From the NCBI GenBank assembly GCA_030684555.1, contig JAUXVN010000004.1, forward strand, positions 40,322 to 104,321: DNA of 64,000 nucleotides. Reading direction: 5' to 3'. Below are positions 11,001 through 19,500 of this stretch, piece by piece. Made by a program: the position numbers and the translations under genes. How positions within the stretch are numbered: the stretch's first letter is position 1; each line of letters opens with the position of its first letter. The stretch comes from Ignavibacteria bacterium. GTDB taxonomy: Bacteria > Bacteroidota > Ignavibacteria > Ignavibacteriales > Ignavibacteriaceae. The notes under the pieces were generated by a model. The model saw only the letters and a list, made by a program, of their open reading frames with translations. It was not told the origin of the DNA and did no database searches.

Positions 11001-11225
11001 TATTACGGAAACATTTCATTCACAATGAACAAATCCTCGGCGAATACAATATCAATTCTACTTGATGGCTCAATTCAAATGCCCAAAGGTGGAATGGTTA
11101 TTAAGAATATTTTTAAAAATAAGAGTATTATTTCTGTAAGAATTAATAATGTCGTAGTTAAAAATTACAATAATTTTGAAATTGCAATTAATGAATTACC
11201 TGCGACGGTTGAAATCAACTATTGA
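8034..11225 (+). CDS. Large secreted protein: carbohydrate-binding and F5/8-type C domains plus six-hairpin glycosidase-like domain
   Basis: 1063 aa starting at GTG with AAGGTAG upstream. It has a signal peptide (about 1-25), a beta-sandwich sugar-binding-like segment (about 26-182), an F5/8 type C (discoidin) domain (about 190-312, with FDSNKNTFWHSDPNSNKAEI and YLPETEARYLKIELNK), a beta-sandwich linker and a C-terminal (alpha/alpha)6-barrel region (about 610-1000: RSYERSWIRDGSLTSSALLK, VPENDSHGQLIYLIHQYFLF, RFIGDMPHTWVGSDFISSLR). This layout resembles six-hairpin glycosidases, but I cannot name a GH family. No T9SS tail is visible. It is divergent from the LacI regulator and shares its operator, so it belongs to the same regulon and probably attacks the same polymer outside the cytoplasm. 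Confidence 0.75.
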   Translation: MKKLFPRSFFIFLLFCASLTNLLAQADIYQNNFDSIDGWKIVAADEVDIKISKIESEYGTSLKLDYHFIAGSGYGGIQKVIPLDLPDNYEFSFKLKGDSPNNDFEFKLLDEDGTSVWWMNRRNYSFPKDWQTLKIKKRQIEKAWGPSNEYSPKKIHKIEFMIASVNGGKGTLYIDDFKLVKREVPSNLNIQPDYSANSQKDFNHNINLAFDSNKNTFWHSDPNSNKAEIIIDFKKEKELGGLTLRWDENNYPLQSEYFISDDKINWTKIYSVKNGKGNLSFIYLPETEARYLKIELNKSNKNGFALAELTFEPLSFGSNFNRFFETVSSHYPRGYYPKYFTPEKSYFTITGVNNDTKEALINEEGQIEVDKSSFSIEPFIHNGKELITWENSINIQSLEDEYLPIPIVKRSDDNLELEIKMFADGEAGKSVLNLQYTLKNKSSENQNGNIYFAIRPFQVNPSYQFLNTSGGVAKVESIFFENDNAIINNNKTVYPLLKPDNKGASVFDRGEIINFISKNTLPGEISAYDNLGLASAAYTYNYNLQSGEEIKYYFLIPFHEKEIKVVNPFNKKEADVFMENKLASIKSFWEEKLNSFEIKLPGEYRKWTNTLRSTLAYILINRDNAGIQPGSRSYERSWIRDGSLTSSALLKLGITEEVKDFIEWYSSYQYKSGKVPCVVDRRGPDPVPENDSHGQLIYLIHQYFLFTNDTMFLRSKFQNVKAAVDYIAELISQRSTDDYKLTDSLKNFYGILPESISHEGYSEKPMHSYWDNFFAIKGLKDAVDIASILGEKESELKFISIRDKFKTDLYNSLSGAIKTKEINYIPGCVELGDFDATSTAIALYPCNEKLNLPQPYLKNTFNKYYDYFVKRRDDTTFNWINYTPYELRTVGAFIQLDQPERGHALLNYFFKDQRPQGWNHWAEVVWKDPKLPRFIGDMPHTWVGSDFISSLRSFFVYEDEQRKALIIGAGIIPEWIEHPLGITIKNMKTYYGNISFTMNKSSANTISILLDGSIQMPKGGMVIKNIFKNKSIISVRINNVVVKNYNNFEIAINELPATVEINY

Positions 11226-11260
11226 TTGTACCAAGGATTGATAGCATAATCTTTAAAACA

Positions 11261-11293
11261 ATTAAGCCGGACAATATTCTTATCCGGCTTAAT
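11261..11293. terminator. Hairpin between convergent genes, probable terminator
   Basis: A perfect 11-bp stem, ATTAAGCCGGA paired with TCCGGCTTAAT, around an 11-nt loop. It lies between the convergent genes ending at 11225 and 11354. The flank is T-rich on the minus strand (TTAATTGTTTTAAAG), so it most likely ends the minus-strand transcript and may act both ways. Confidence 0.65.
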
Positions 11294-11353
11294 ATTAGAA
11301 TGCATTGCTAAAAAACATTTAGAGAGATTGACTCCCTTAAATCAAATCAATGC

Positions 11354-12682
11354 CTACTTCAATAAGGTCATTAATTTAGCAACGGTTTGTTTTGCTCCGT
11401 TATTATCAACAGAATTCAATTGATATACATAAGTACCGCTTGATAAACTTGAAGCATCAAAAACTACTTGATGTGTTCCTTGAGCAAAATCTTTATTAAC
11501 AACAGTGGCAACTTCACGTCCGAGCATATCAAATACAACTATTTGCACTTGAGAAGCTGCTGGTAAACCAAAACTAATTGTTGTTGAAGGATTGAAAGGA
11601 TTAGGATAGTTTTGTGATAAACTGAAATTAACAGGAGCTTGAACATCAACTTGAACAGTTTGTGAAAATTCAGATTTGCCATCAAAGTCGATTTGTCTTA
11701 ATCTATAATAATAAAGACCTGAGATTTCGTTAATATCAATAAAACTATATTCAGTTTTTTCTGAAGTGGTTCCTCTTCCATCAACAAAACTTAAGGTTGC
11801 GAAAGAATTGTTATCCATACTTCTTTGAACTTCAAAACCGCTATTATTTGTTTCTGATGCGGTTGACCAACGCAATTCAACACCTTTGGCTACAGGAACA
11901 GCTAAGAATGAAGTAAGTTCGACAGGAACATCTGCTGCTTGTGGTTGTAATATTCTATAAGTTCCGCCCCATTCACTTCCCCACCATTGTTTGTAGAAGT
12001 TTCCGTTTGGTCCCCATGCTGGTGCACCAAGGCTATAATTATCAGGATCAAAAATAACAATCATTAAAGTAACAGGAGCTAAAGGATCTGTGTAACCAAG
12101 TTGATCCAGGTGGATTACAGTTTCTGAACTGTAACCATTATCATTATTGGTAGAATCATAAATTGTAGTCCCCGGCTTTGCATATCCAACACCTTCAGTA
12201 ACACCGGCAGGGGCATTGGTTTCAAATACAAACGCAGGAACATCTGCAACCACACCAACGTAATTTTTTATTTCATATTCACTTGCACCGGAAAAATTTT
12301 TAATCTTCATAAACATACCGTCACCTTCCCAATCGAATCGGCAAACTTGCTTATCGTCTGAATCTAAAGCAATATAGAGATTAAAACCGGAACGTAAAAA
12401 TTTTACTTTGGTAGTTGAAGCCTCTGTATAAGGTGGTTTAACTTCGACACCGTCAGTTGGTGTATTCCCGTTACCTGTTGGTACACCATCTTTTTTGAAC
12501 ATTAAATATGGAACATCAACAGCCCATGAGGCTTCGTTAAGTTGGCCGTCAAGAGTTATTGAAGTTGTTGTATTGTAAACGGGTAGTGTGGCTGGATCAA
12601 CAACAGCTTGTGAATGAATTTGAGTGGTGGAAACAATTATAAGCAGAACAAATAAAGCGAGTTTGTAATGTAACTTGAGCAT
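11354..12682 (-). CDS. Secreted CBM9-like protein with T9SS type A sorting domain
   Basis: 442 aa. A signal peptide (about 1-25) precedes a CBM9-like domain (about 30-245: TSITLDGQLNEASWAVDVPY, FLRSGFNLYIALDSDDKQVC, ending RILQP), a fibronectin III-like module (VELTSFLAVPVAKGVELRWS to about 345) and the T9SS type A tail (FSLSQNYPNPFNPSTTISFG). CBM9-type domains bind sugars or act within larger enzymes; no catalytic domain is visible. A perfect 22-bp LacI-type palindrome lies about 62 nt upstream of the start, so it probably belongs to the same regulon although it stands 3.5 kb from the regulator. A role in holding the glycan at the cell surface is inferred. Confidence 0.8.
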   Translation of the reverse strand: MLKLHYKLALFVLLIIVSTTQIHSQAVVDPATLPVYNTTTSITLDGQLNEASWAVDVPYLMFKKDGVPTGNGNTPTDGVEVKPPYTEASTTKVKFLRSGFNLYIALDSDDKQVCRFDWEGDGMFMKIKNFSGASEYEIKNYVGVVADVPAFVFETNAPAGVTEGVGYAKPGTTIYDSTNNDNGYSSETVIHLDQLGYTDPLAPVTLMIVIFDPDNYSLGAPAWGPNGNFYKQWWGSEWGGTYRILQPQAADVPVELTSFLAVPVAKGVELRWSTASETNNSGFEVQRSMDNNSFATLSFVDGRGTTSEKTEYSFIDINEISGLYYYRLRQIDFDGKSEFSQTVQVDVQAPVNFSLSQNYPNPFNPSTTISFGLPAASQVQIVVFDMLGREVATVVNKDFAQGTHQVVFDASSLSSGTYVYQLNSVDNNGAKQTVAKLMTLLK

Positions 12683-13191
12683 AGAACCTCCTGAAATAAT
12701 GTTATTATATTGTATTTAGAGTCTTCGCTACGGATTAACATATAAAATGTAAACGTTTACATTTTCTGAGCGTAAACATATATAAAATTATATCTCTTGT
12801 CAAGTGGTAATGATATAAATCATCTAGATTTGTTATAACACATTAGAAATGTCACAAGATTGTATTAGAATCTTTCCGATCCTTTTTCTAATGAAGTATG
12901 TGATGAATTTTCTTTGGTGGGTAATAGTTTAATTTTTAATTAACAGCTAAAAAACAGATTAAGATGTAAGAGTTATTCCCAAACCTATATTCTAAAGTGA
13001 GCATTGGATAATACTGTTAACAATATTATGTTACGCGAGGAGTAATGGATAAATCTAAATTATTATTTTTCCAATGCAGCATAATCATTACTCAGAGTTT
13101 TGCTTCAAATCCAATTTGGTCAAAAAAAAAATTTAATTTTCTTATCTGTTTTAGCGTGTATAAAGATATAGTTATGTAACATATATTCTTA
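12683..13191. other. 509-base intergenic region
   Basis: It holds the LacI-type operator and presumably the promoter of the CBM9-like gene at its left end. The remaining ~420 bases are AT-rich with stops in all frames; I see no gene, RNA or clear hairpin in them. Confidence 0.6.
12744..12765. promoter_or_regulatory. Perfect LacI-type operator upstream of the CBM9-like T9SS gene
   Basis: A perfect 22-bp palindrome with core ATGTAAACGTTTACAT and AAA/TTT extensions on each side, 62 nt before the start of the minus-strand gene. It is the better of two sites of this type in the window; the other, with one mismatch, is beside the LacI gene. Confidence 0.85.
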
Positions 13192-14136
13192 TTACAATGT
13201 AAGTTCCCGGAGTATAATTATTCCCAAACTCATAGTAAAAATAAATCCGATTGTTGTAATCACAATTATATTTCCGGCGAGCTTTCCGTTTGAACCCATT
13301 GCTTCAGCCATAATAAAACTGACAACTGCCGTTGGACAAGCAAAGAGTATGAACAAAATCATCAAATCAGTTCCTCTATAACCAAAGTAGTAAGCAGTGA
13401 TTGTAAATATTAGGGGATAAACAATTATTTTTAAAATCGATGATAAAACAGCCGGAAGTGTAGCGGTTTTTACTGCGTTCCAGTTTAACGAGCCTCCAAT
13501 TCCAATTAATGCAAGCGGTAACGAAATTGAAGCGAGATATGAAATTGTTTTACTAATGAATTCATAAGGTCTTATTTCAAAATAAGATATCGGAATTGAA
13601 AATATTACTGCAAGAATCAGCGGATTTGTAAAAATGTCTTTCAAGATTCTTAAAGTAGAAATTTGTGCTTCTTTTCTGAACGGAAGATACAAAGCAACAA
13701 CAGAAAGAATGTTGTAGAGCGGGAGTAAAAATCCTAGTATCAACGCCGCTTTGGCAGCCCCCGCCGAACCGGATACGTTTAGTATTACCGCAAGTCCGAC
13801 AATTGCAAAATTACCTCTGAAACTTCCTTGAACAAACGCCCCTTTATTTTTTAAGTCGCTAATATATAGTTTAGAAAATAAAAGACTTATTAAAAAGGAG
13901 ATAAAAGTAGATAGATAAATAAAGGAAATCATACCGAAATCGATTGCTTCGCTTAGGCGCAACACAGATAACTTAGAAAAAATAAAGACCGGAAGAGCGA
14001 TATTATAAACCAACTTTGATGAGGTCTTAATAAATCCTTCGTCAACAAAGTTCTTGGCTCTTAAAAAAAGTCCGATTACAACTAAAATGAAAACAGGTGC
14101 AATTGTATTTGCTGAAAACAGCAGATTATCCCACAA
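13192..14136 (-). CDS. AEC family (auxin efflux carrier-like) transporter
   Basis: 314 aa, about ten hydrophobic segments arranged as two repeats of five (TIAPVFILVVIGLFLRAKNF at the N-terminus; LALIGIGGSLNW and ILFACPTAVVSFIMAEAMGS in the second half), as in the AEC/PIN-like family. The start is TTG at 14134-14136; no in-frame ATG lies between it and the upstream stop, and MWDNLLFSAN fits the family N-terminus. Members export or exchange small organic acids, malate or amino acids; the substrate here is not evident. It stands alone on the minus strand. Confidence 0.85.
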   Translation of the reverse strand: MWDNLLFSANTIAPVFILVVIGLFLRAKNFVDEGFIKTSSKLVYNIALPVFIFSKLSVLRLSEAIDFGMISFIYLSTFISFLISLLFSKLYISDLKNKGAFVQGSFRGNFAIVGLAVILNVSGSAGAAKAALILGFLLPLYNILSVVALYLPFRKEAQISTLRILKDIFTNPLILAVIFSIPISYFEIRPYEFISKTISYLASISLPLALIGIGGSLNWNAVKTATLPAVLSSILKIIVYPLIFTITAYYFGYRGTDLMILFILFACPTAVVSFIMAEAMGSNGKLAGNIIVITTIGFIFTMSLGIIILRELTL

Positions 14137-14311
14137 AATATTCCATCCGACAAATTGATTTTAATTTTGCAAAGTTACAAAAATTAAGTCGTTTGGTTTA
14201 CAAATTTCTTGAAATTCAGAGGTTGTATGGTAAGTTATAAAAATCCATTTAGAAAAAATTAAACTTCTTATTGATTTTTTCGATAATGACCATGTATAAC
14301 TAGCTTTAAAT

Positions 14312-16216
14312 ATGAAAGATGAAATGTTCGAAGATCAGCAAATCATAAATGATGAATTTAATAGTGAAGAAGTAATCGGGAGTTCACCCGCTGATGAAGC
14401 CGTTAAGCTTGAGCGGGATCTCGGTAAATTCAATAAAGTCGGCAGGGATTATTTCCATGTCGAATTAAGACGTGATCCGGATTTGCTGACAAGTATTAAA
14501 AACAGTTCCAGATTCTATAATCTTCAACTGCCGACAAATTTGAATGAATTCTTCATCAAACATGAAGAATCAGCATTGTATTGGATTTTCGAAATACCCC
14601 TTCTCAATTATTTAGAAGAGCACACCAAAAATCAGCTCGGGACAAAAAGTGCAATCTATGATTACAAATTAATCAAAGATTACTTTTCCAAATGGGTTAT
14701 CGCAAAAAACGAGAACCAGAAAAAGATGCTCGCCAATTCCACAATGAGTCTTTTACGTAAAGAAGGAAATTCCGGTGTAATACTTAATTCAATATTTATG
14801 GCGGTACTTTATTCATTTGAGCCGTCACTTCAAAATCCGGTTAAAGCTGTTGATGAATTTAAGAAAATAATTGAATCACCGGCGGTTTCAAAAATGGCGG
14901 ACAAGTTTAAAGTTGAATTGTACTACTTAATGCAGCTTTATTCAGGTTTTGCCTATCTCTCCGTTTTCAATTACTATGACTCATCAATTCATTTTACTGA
15001 AGCCTTAAAACATAATCCTTACGGAATGACAGCAAAACTGTATCTTGCGTATACATCAATAAAGATGCAGCAAAGTGAAATTGCCGGATATCTTTTGAAA
15101 GAAATATACAGCTTCGATTTATACCGGCTAATGTATGCCATTGAAAATAATAGTTCTGCAATGTTTGTATATTTTCTACGCAATCCGATTATCAAAAACA
15201 TTTTTTATTATTCAGAATTTGCACTTCACGTTGCTACTATAATTGATAAATTGAATGAGTCCCCGGTCTCCGACTATTCTAAATTCATAAAACTCAGAGA
15301 TAAGATTAATTTATTGGAAAAACTTAAACTCGAGGGGTATTATACAGAGGATATCAAAAAGGATGTAACTTTTTTAACAAAGATGATAGGAAATTCAGAA
15401 GAGACAAAACATGTAATGTTTATCGCCTCGTTAGATCATTTTGGAGAAAAATTTGGTAAAACAGTTGAATTAATCGGGGTTGCCGCTCATGAAAAATTTC
15501 ATGCAGAATACAAACCACAACTTGATATTTTTGATGCGAAGATAAAAGATAACGGTGCGGTAATTGATCAATTTCTGAAAGAGCTTCAAGATGCTAAAGC
15601 TGAACTAAAAGTTAAATTAAAAGAAGCGATATCGAAACTTGAAAAAATTACTTATGAAAATATTAGCGTTGTTGAAAACAGATTGAATAATCTTCATCTG
15701 GAAAAAGAATACGACCCAAATTTATCGTTTCAAAACTCAATGACTTACAATTTTATAATTGCATTAACAGTCTTTCTTATTGGTGGTTTTGCCGGTTATT
15801 CGAACAACGTAGGGAGTGGTTTTGGTGATTTTAACGGTACTATGGGAACAATAATATTCACTGGATTAAAATGGTCCATGTTAACATTTGCAATCGGCTT
15901 TTTAATTTCTTTGGTCTTCTCGGGATTTGTATTATTAGAGCGCTCCAATCAAAAGCAGAGACTTCTTCAAAAAATCAGTGCGTATAAAAATGAAAAAGAC
16001 AGAAAAGTCGAGTATGTAAAAAAAGAAGCCGAAATGAAAGAGAAGTCCATCACAGAAAATTTCAATGACCGGATTGAACTTCATAAAGCATCAATTGAAG
16101 ACTTAAAGCACCGCCGAACAGCAGATGAAATCTCGTTTAAGGTAGAAGCAGAGTCAAAAATCAAACCGATAAAGGAAAGCTTACAAAAAATTTTGGAAGA
16201 AACTTTAAGTTCATAG
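14312..16216 (+). CDS. Unrecognised protein with helical repeats, coiled coils and two membrane segments
   Basis: 634 aa, no family recognised. The N-terminal ~380 residues look all-helical with TPR-like stretches (FAYLSVFNYYDSSIHFTEAL; HNPYGMTAKLYLAYTSIKMQ). A charged coiled coil follows (about 395-470), then two transmembrane helices (about 478-497 and 516-545) separated by a glycine-rich loop (NNVGSGFGDFNGTMG), then a second coiled coil to the end. There is no signal peptide, so both large parts probably face the cytoplasm with the hairpin in the inner membrane. It lies upstream of the glycosyltransferase block, separated by ~190 nt, and no functional link is evident. Confidence 0.7.
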   Translation: MKDEMFEDQQIINDEFNSEEVIGSSPADEAVKLERDLGKFNKVGRDYFHVELRRDPDLLTSIKNSSRFYNLQLPTNLNEFFIKHEESALYWIFEIPLLNYLEEHTKNQLGTKSAIYDYKLIKDYFSKWVIAKNENQKKMLANSTMSLLRKEGNSGVILNSIFMAVLYSFEPSLQNPVKAVDEFKKIIESPAVSKMADKFKVELYYLMQLYSGFAYLSVFNYYDSSIHFTEALKHNPYGMTAKLYLAYTSIKMQQSEIAGYLLKEIYSFDLYRLMYAIENNSSAMFVYFLRNPIIKNIFYYSEFALHVATIIDKLNESPVSDYSKFIKLRDKINLLEKLKLEGYYTEDIKKDVTFLTKMIGNSEETKHVMFIASLDHFGEKFGKTVELIGVAAHEKFHAEYKPQLDIFDAKIKDNGAVIDQFLKELQDAKAELKVKLKEAISKLEKITYENISVVENRLNNLHLEKEYDPNLSFQNSMTYNFIIALTVFLIGGFAGYSNNVGSGFGDFNGTMGTIIFTGLKWSMLTFAIGFLISLVFSGFVLLERSNQKQRLLQKISAYKNEKDRKVEYVKKEAEMKEKSITENFNDRIELHKASIEDLKHRRTADEISFKVEAESKIKPIKESLQKILEETLSS

Positions 16217-16324
16217 TACCCTCATCAGGCGATTTACAAAACACAACTTCCCTTTTATTTGGTAATCCTGGGATTACTAAATCCCCCGGTATTCTATAAT
16301 TAAATAAGACCCAATAATAGCATG

Positions 16325-16341
16325 TTGGCTAATATTAGGCA
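16325..16341 (+). promoter_or_regulatory. Possible weak sigma-54 promoter before the glycosyltransferase genes
   Basis: TTGGCTAATATTAGGCA has the GG and GC pairs exactly 10 bases apart expected for -24/-12 promoters. The -24 half (TTGGC) is good; the -12 half (AGGCA instead of TTGCA) is poor. A sigma-54-type activator is encoded in the same flagellar region (29856-31250). Low confidence. Confidence 0.25.
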
Positions 16342-16409
16342 GTAATTTTTTTGCTTAAACGCACAAAAGGTTTAAATATTGCAAAAAATCGAATAAAATA
16401 CAACTCGGC

Positions 16410-16562
16410 ATGAAATTGGGTGATGAACTTGAAAATTGTAAGGTTATAGTGCAAAATAAAATTTACATAACTCAACCCCATTTGCCCACATTGGAGGAAT
16501 TTATTCCTTATTTAAAGGAAATGTACGTTAAAGGTGATGAAATAGGAATCAATAAAATATAA
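16410..16562 (+). pseudogene. N-terminal remnant of a DegT/DnrJ/EryC1/StrS-type sugar aminotransferase
   Basis: A 50-aa ORF whose middle part, IYITQPHLPTLEEFIPYLKE, closely resembles the first 20 or so residues of PLP-dependent nucleotide-sugar aminotransferases (family pattern ..vTqP.LPpLeEfipYLeeiw..). Family members are ~370 aa, so about 90 percent is missing. The stop TAA overlaps the next ATG (TAATG), which gives translational coupling to the giant glycosyltransferase. It looks like a leftover from a rearrangement of a surface-sugar cluster, possibly kept because it drives translation of the gene behind it. The identification is from memory of the family; homology at this length is suggestive only. 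Confidence 0.5.
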
Positions 16563-19500
16563 TGTCTGAAGAAAAAGTATTGATCATCGGATTAACCAGG
16601 GTTCGAAATGAGGAATTAATAATTGCTGAAACACTCAACCATATGTCAGAATTCTGTACGGGAGGAATTTATGTGTACGATGATTGCTCTGAAGATAATA
16701 CAGTATTGATTTGTGAGGCTCACCCAAATGTAAATAAAGTTGTAAAAGGATCATTTTGGGATTCGAATCGGGAAAAAGCAGAATTTGAAAATCGTCAGGA
16801 ATTACTTTCTACTGCAAAGATTGAAGCAAAAGTAAATGACTGGTTTGTATATATGGATGCCGACGAACGAATTGAGTTTGATTGGTCTTTAATGGAGAAT
16901 CTTGATCCATACGTCATAGCCATTAGAATGAGGCTTTTTGATTTCTATATAACTCCTGAAGATGTCAATAAAAATTATTACGAACGAGAATGGATTGGTC
17001 CCGAATATCGGGAAATTGTATTTGCATTTAAAAATTTGGACTCTCTTCGATATGAATTTCCTGATCAAAGGGAGGTTACTTTAGGAGAAGGTGTAGTCAT
17101 TAATTCTGGATATGTAAAGCATTACGGGAAAGCAATATCCATAGAGCAGTGGCAAAACACTTGCGAATACTATTCAACGCACTTTCCCAAATACTCGGAG
17201 AAATGGGAAAATAGAAAAGGAAAAGCTATCCATACCCAATCTGATTTTGGATATAAATTAATGAAATGGTCAGACAAAGAATTAAATGGAATTCCAATGA
17301 ATTTAGTAGACACTGAAAAAAATCAAAGACTAAAAATCCTCATCACCAACCATCATTTACTAGATTACAGAGGTACTGAGCTTTACACACTGAGTCTAGC
17401 AGTAGAACTGAAAAAGCGGGGTATTGAAGTATATGTTTATTCAAAATATCTAGGAAGCATTTCCGAAAAATTTGCGGAGTATTACATCCCGATTGTCGAG
17501 AATTTAGAGGCTTATATGGATATTGAGTTTGATCTTGCTCATGTTCACCATAACATCAACGCAATTGAAGTTAGGAATCAATTTCCCAAACTTCCAATAG
17601 TCTATGTTTCACATGGAGTATTACCTTTTTTAGAACAACCACCATTAGTAGACCTTGGTATTTCAAAATATATTGCAGTTAGCGAAGAAGTTTACAATAA
17701 CCTTGTAGAAAAAGGTGTTAACCCCAGATTAATTTCCATTATTCGTAATCCAATTGATGAAAAAAAATTCTTTCCCGAAAAGCACATTAACGAAACACCT
17801 AAGAACGGTTTAGTAGTAAGCAATAAGATTAGTGACGAGAAACTAGAAATAATACAAAAGACTTGTAGACTTTTAGATATTGATCTCAGAATTGTTGGAG
17901 GACGTAATGGCGAAACCAATCAAGATACTCTTAGAGAAATGATTCAAGAGTCAGATATTATCTTTTCAATAGGAAGAGGAGTAATTGAAGCAATATTTTC
18001 TGGAAGAGCAGCTGTTGTATTTGATTATGAGGGAGGCGATGGAATGGTTACGCCCGATAACATTCTCAAACTTATGGAGTTTAACTTCTCGGGAAGAATG
18101 AGCAAAACCCAGTTCAATGTTCAGGGACTTACTGATGAAGTTAAAAAATATGATAGAAATTCTATCAATCAAGTAAGAAGTATTGCACTAAAGTATTTCT
18201 CCTCAGAGGTCATATTCGAAAAATTAATAACTGAATATTGGAATTGCATTAAGTCAAGCGACACAGATATCTCAATAGACAACTCACTTATAAAGTTTAT
18301 TAGTAGTACCATTCGCGAGGTAAATTATTACACTAGTATCAGTACAGCACGATCCCCAAAAGATAATGGTTTAACTGGTAATTCTAGATTTTTAAAAAGT
18401 GCTGAAATTCTACCCCCAACTTCAAATAAAAAATTAAAAATTGGTTTTTTAGCTAATGATTTTTCTTCCGCATGCCCTATGATTAGGGTTATAAGCGTTT
18501 TACACTCCCTTCAAAAGATGTTACTAATAGATTTCATCCCTTTATTTAATCTTCAAAAATTGCGTAAAAATAATTCAGTCGACTCTATAACCGAAATCCT
18601 TGATTTAGACGCGTTAAGAAAGTTGGATGTTCTGATAGTCCAAAGAGAATTTTGTATCACTGTTCCATTTAATAAATTAAAAGAATTACTTGATGACACT
18701 TCTGTTAAAATAGTTTTTGAAATAGATGATAATCTTCTAAACCTTTATCCAGAGCATGTTCTATTTAAAACTTATGAAGCTAATCGAAAATACTTTCATG
18801 ATTACTTGGCGAATTCCGATTTAGTTACTGTAACAACAAAAGAACTAAAAAATGCTTTTTCGGGGATTGCTTCACGCATTGCAGTATTACCAAACTATAT
18901 AGATGATGAAATATGGGGTAACAAATTTCCGAAAAGAGTAGCTAATCGAAAAGTTAGAATACTATTTAGCGGCAGTAAAACTCATCTTGAAGACCTCGCA
19001 TTGATAGAAGATGTAATTGTTGCAATATCACAAGAATATCAAGACAAGGTCGAATTTGTCTTCTGGGGAAACATAACTTCTAAAATTGAGATTAATTGTC
19101 ATATCAAAAAGATCACAGATTTCATGCCATCTTATGCCACATACGCAAAGCGTCTATCTGAGTTGGATATTGATATTGGATTAATACCATTAGCCGATAA
19201 TGAATTTAATAGGTCGAAATCAAACATAAAATACTTAGATTATTCTGCAGCTGGAATAACCTCAATTATGAGTAAAGTAAATGCATATAATGAAATTGTT
19301 ACGAATGGAGTAAATGGAGTCTTGGCTGAGAACAATTTTGACTCATGGTATAGTGCAATAAAACTGTTGTTAGACGATTCAATCAAAAGAAATGCAATTG
19401 CTCAAAACGCACACTCGTTGGTCCTATCGAGTTATACAACTCAAACAAATGCGTTTAAGTGGTTACAAATATATTCTTCTCTACTTAATTTGAATGAGAA

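Noticed and set aside
12800..13190. A small RNA or gene in the gap before the AEC transporter
   Set aside because: AT-rich with frequent stops, no hairpin with a T-run and no recognisable RNA pattern.
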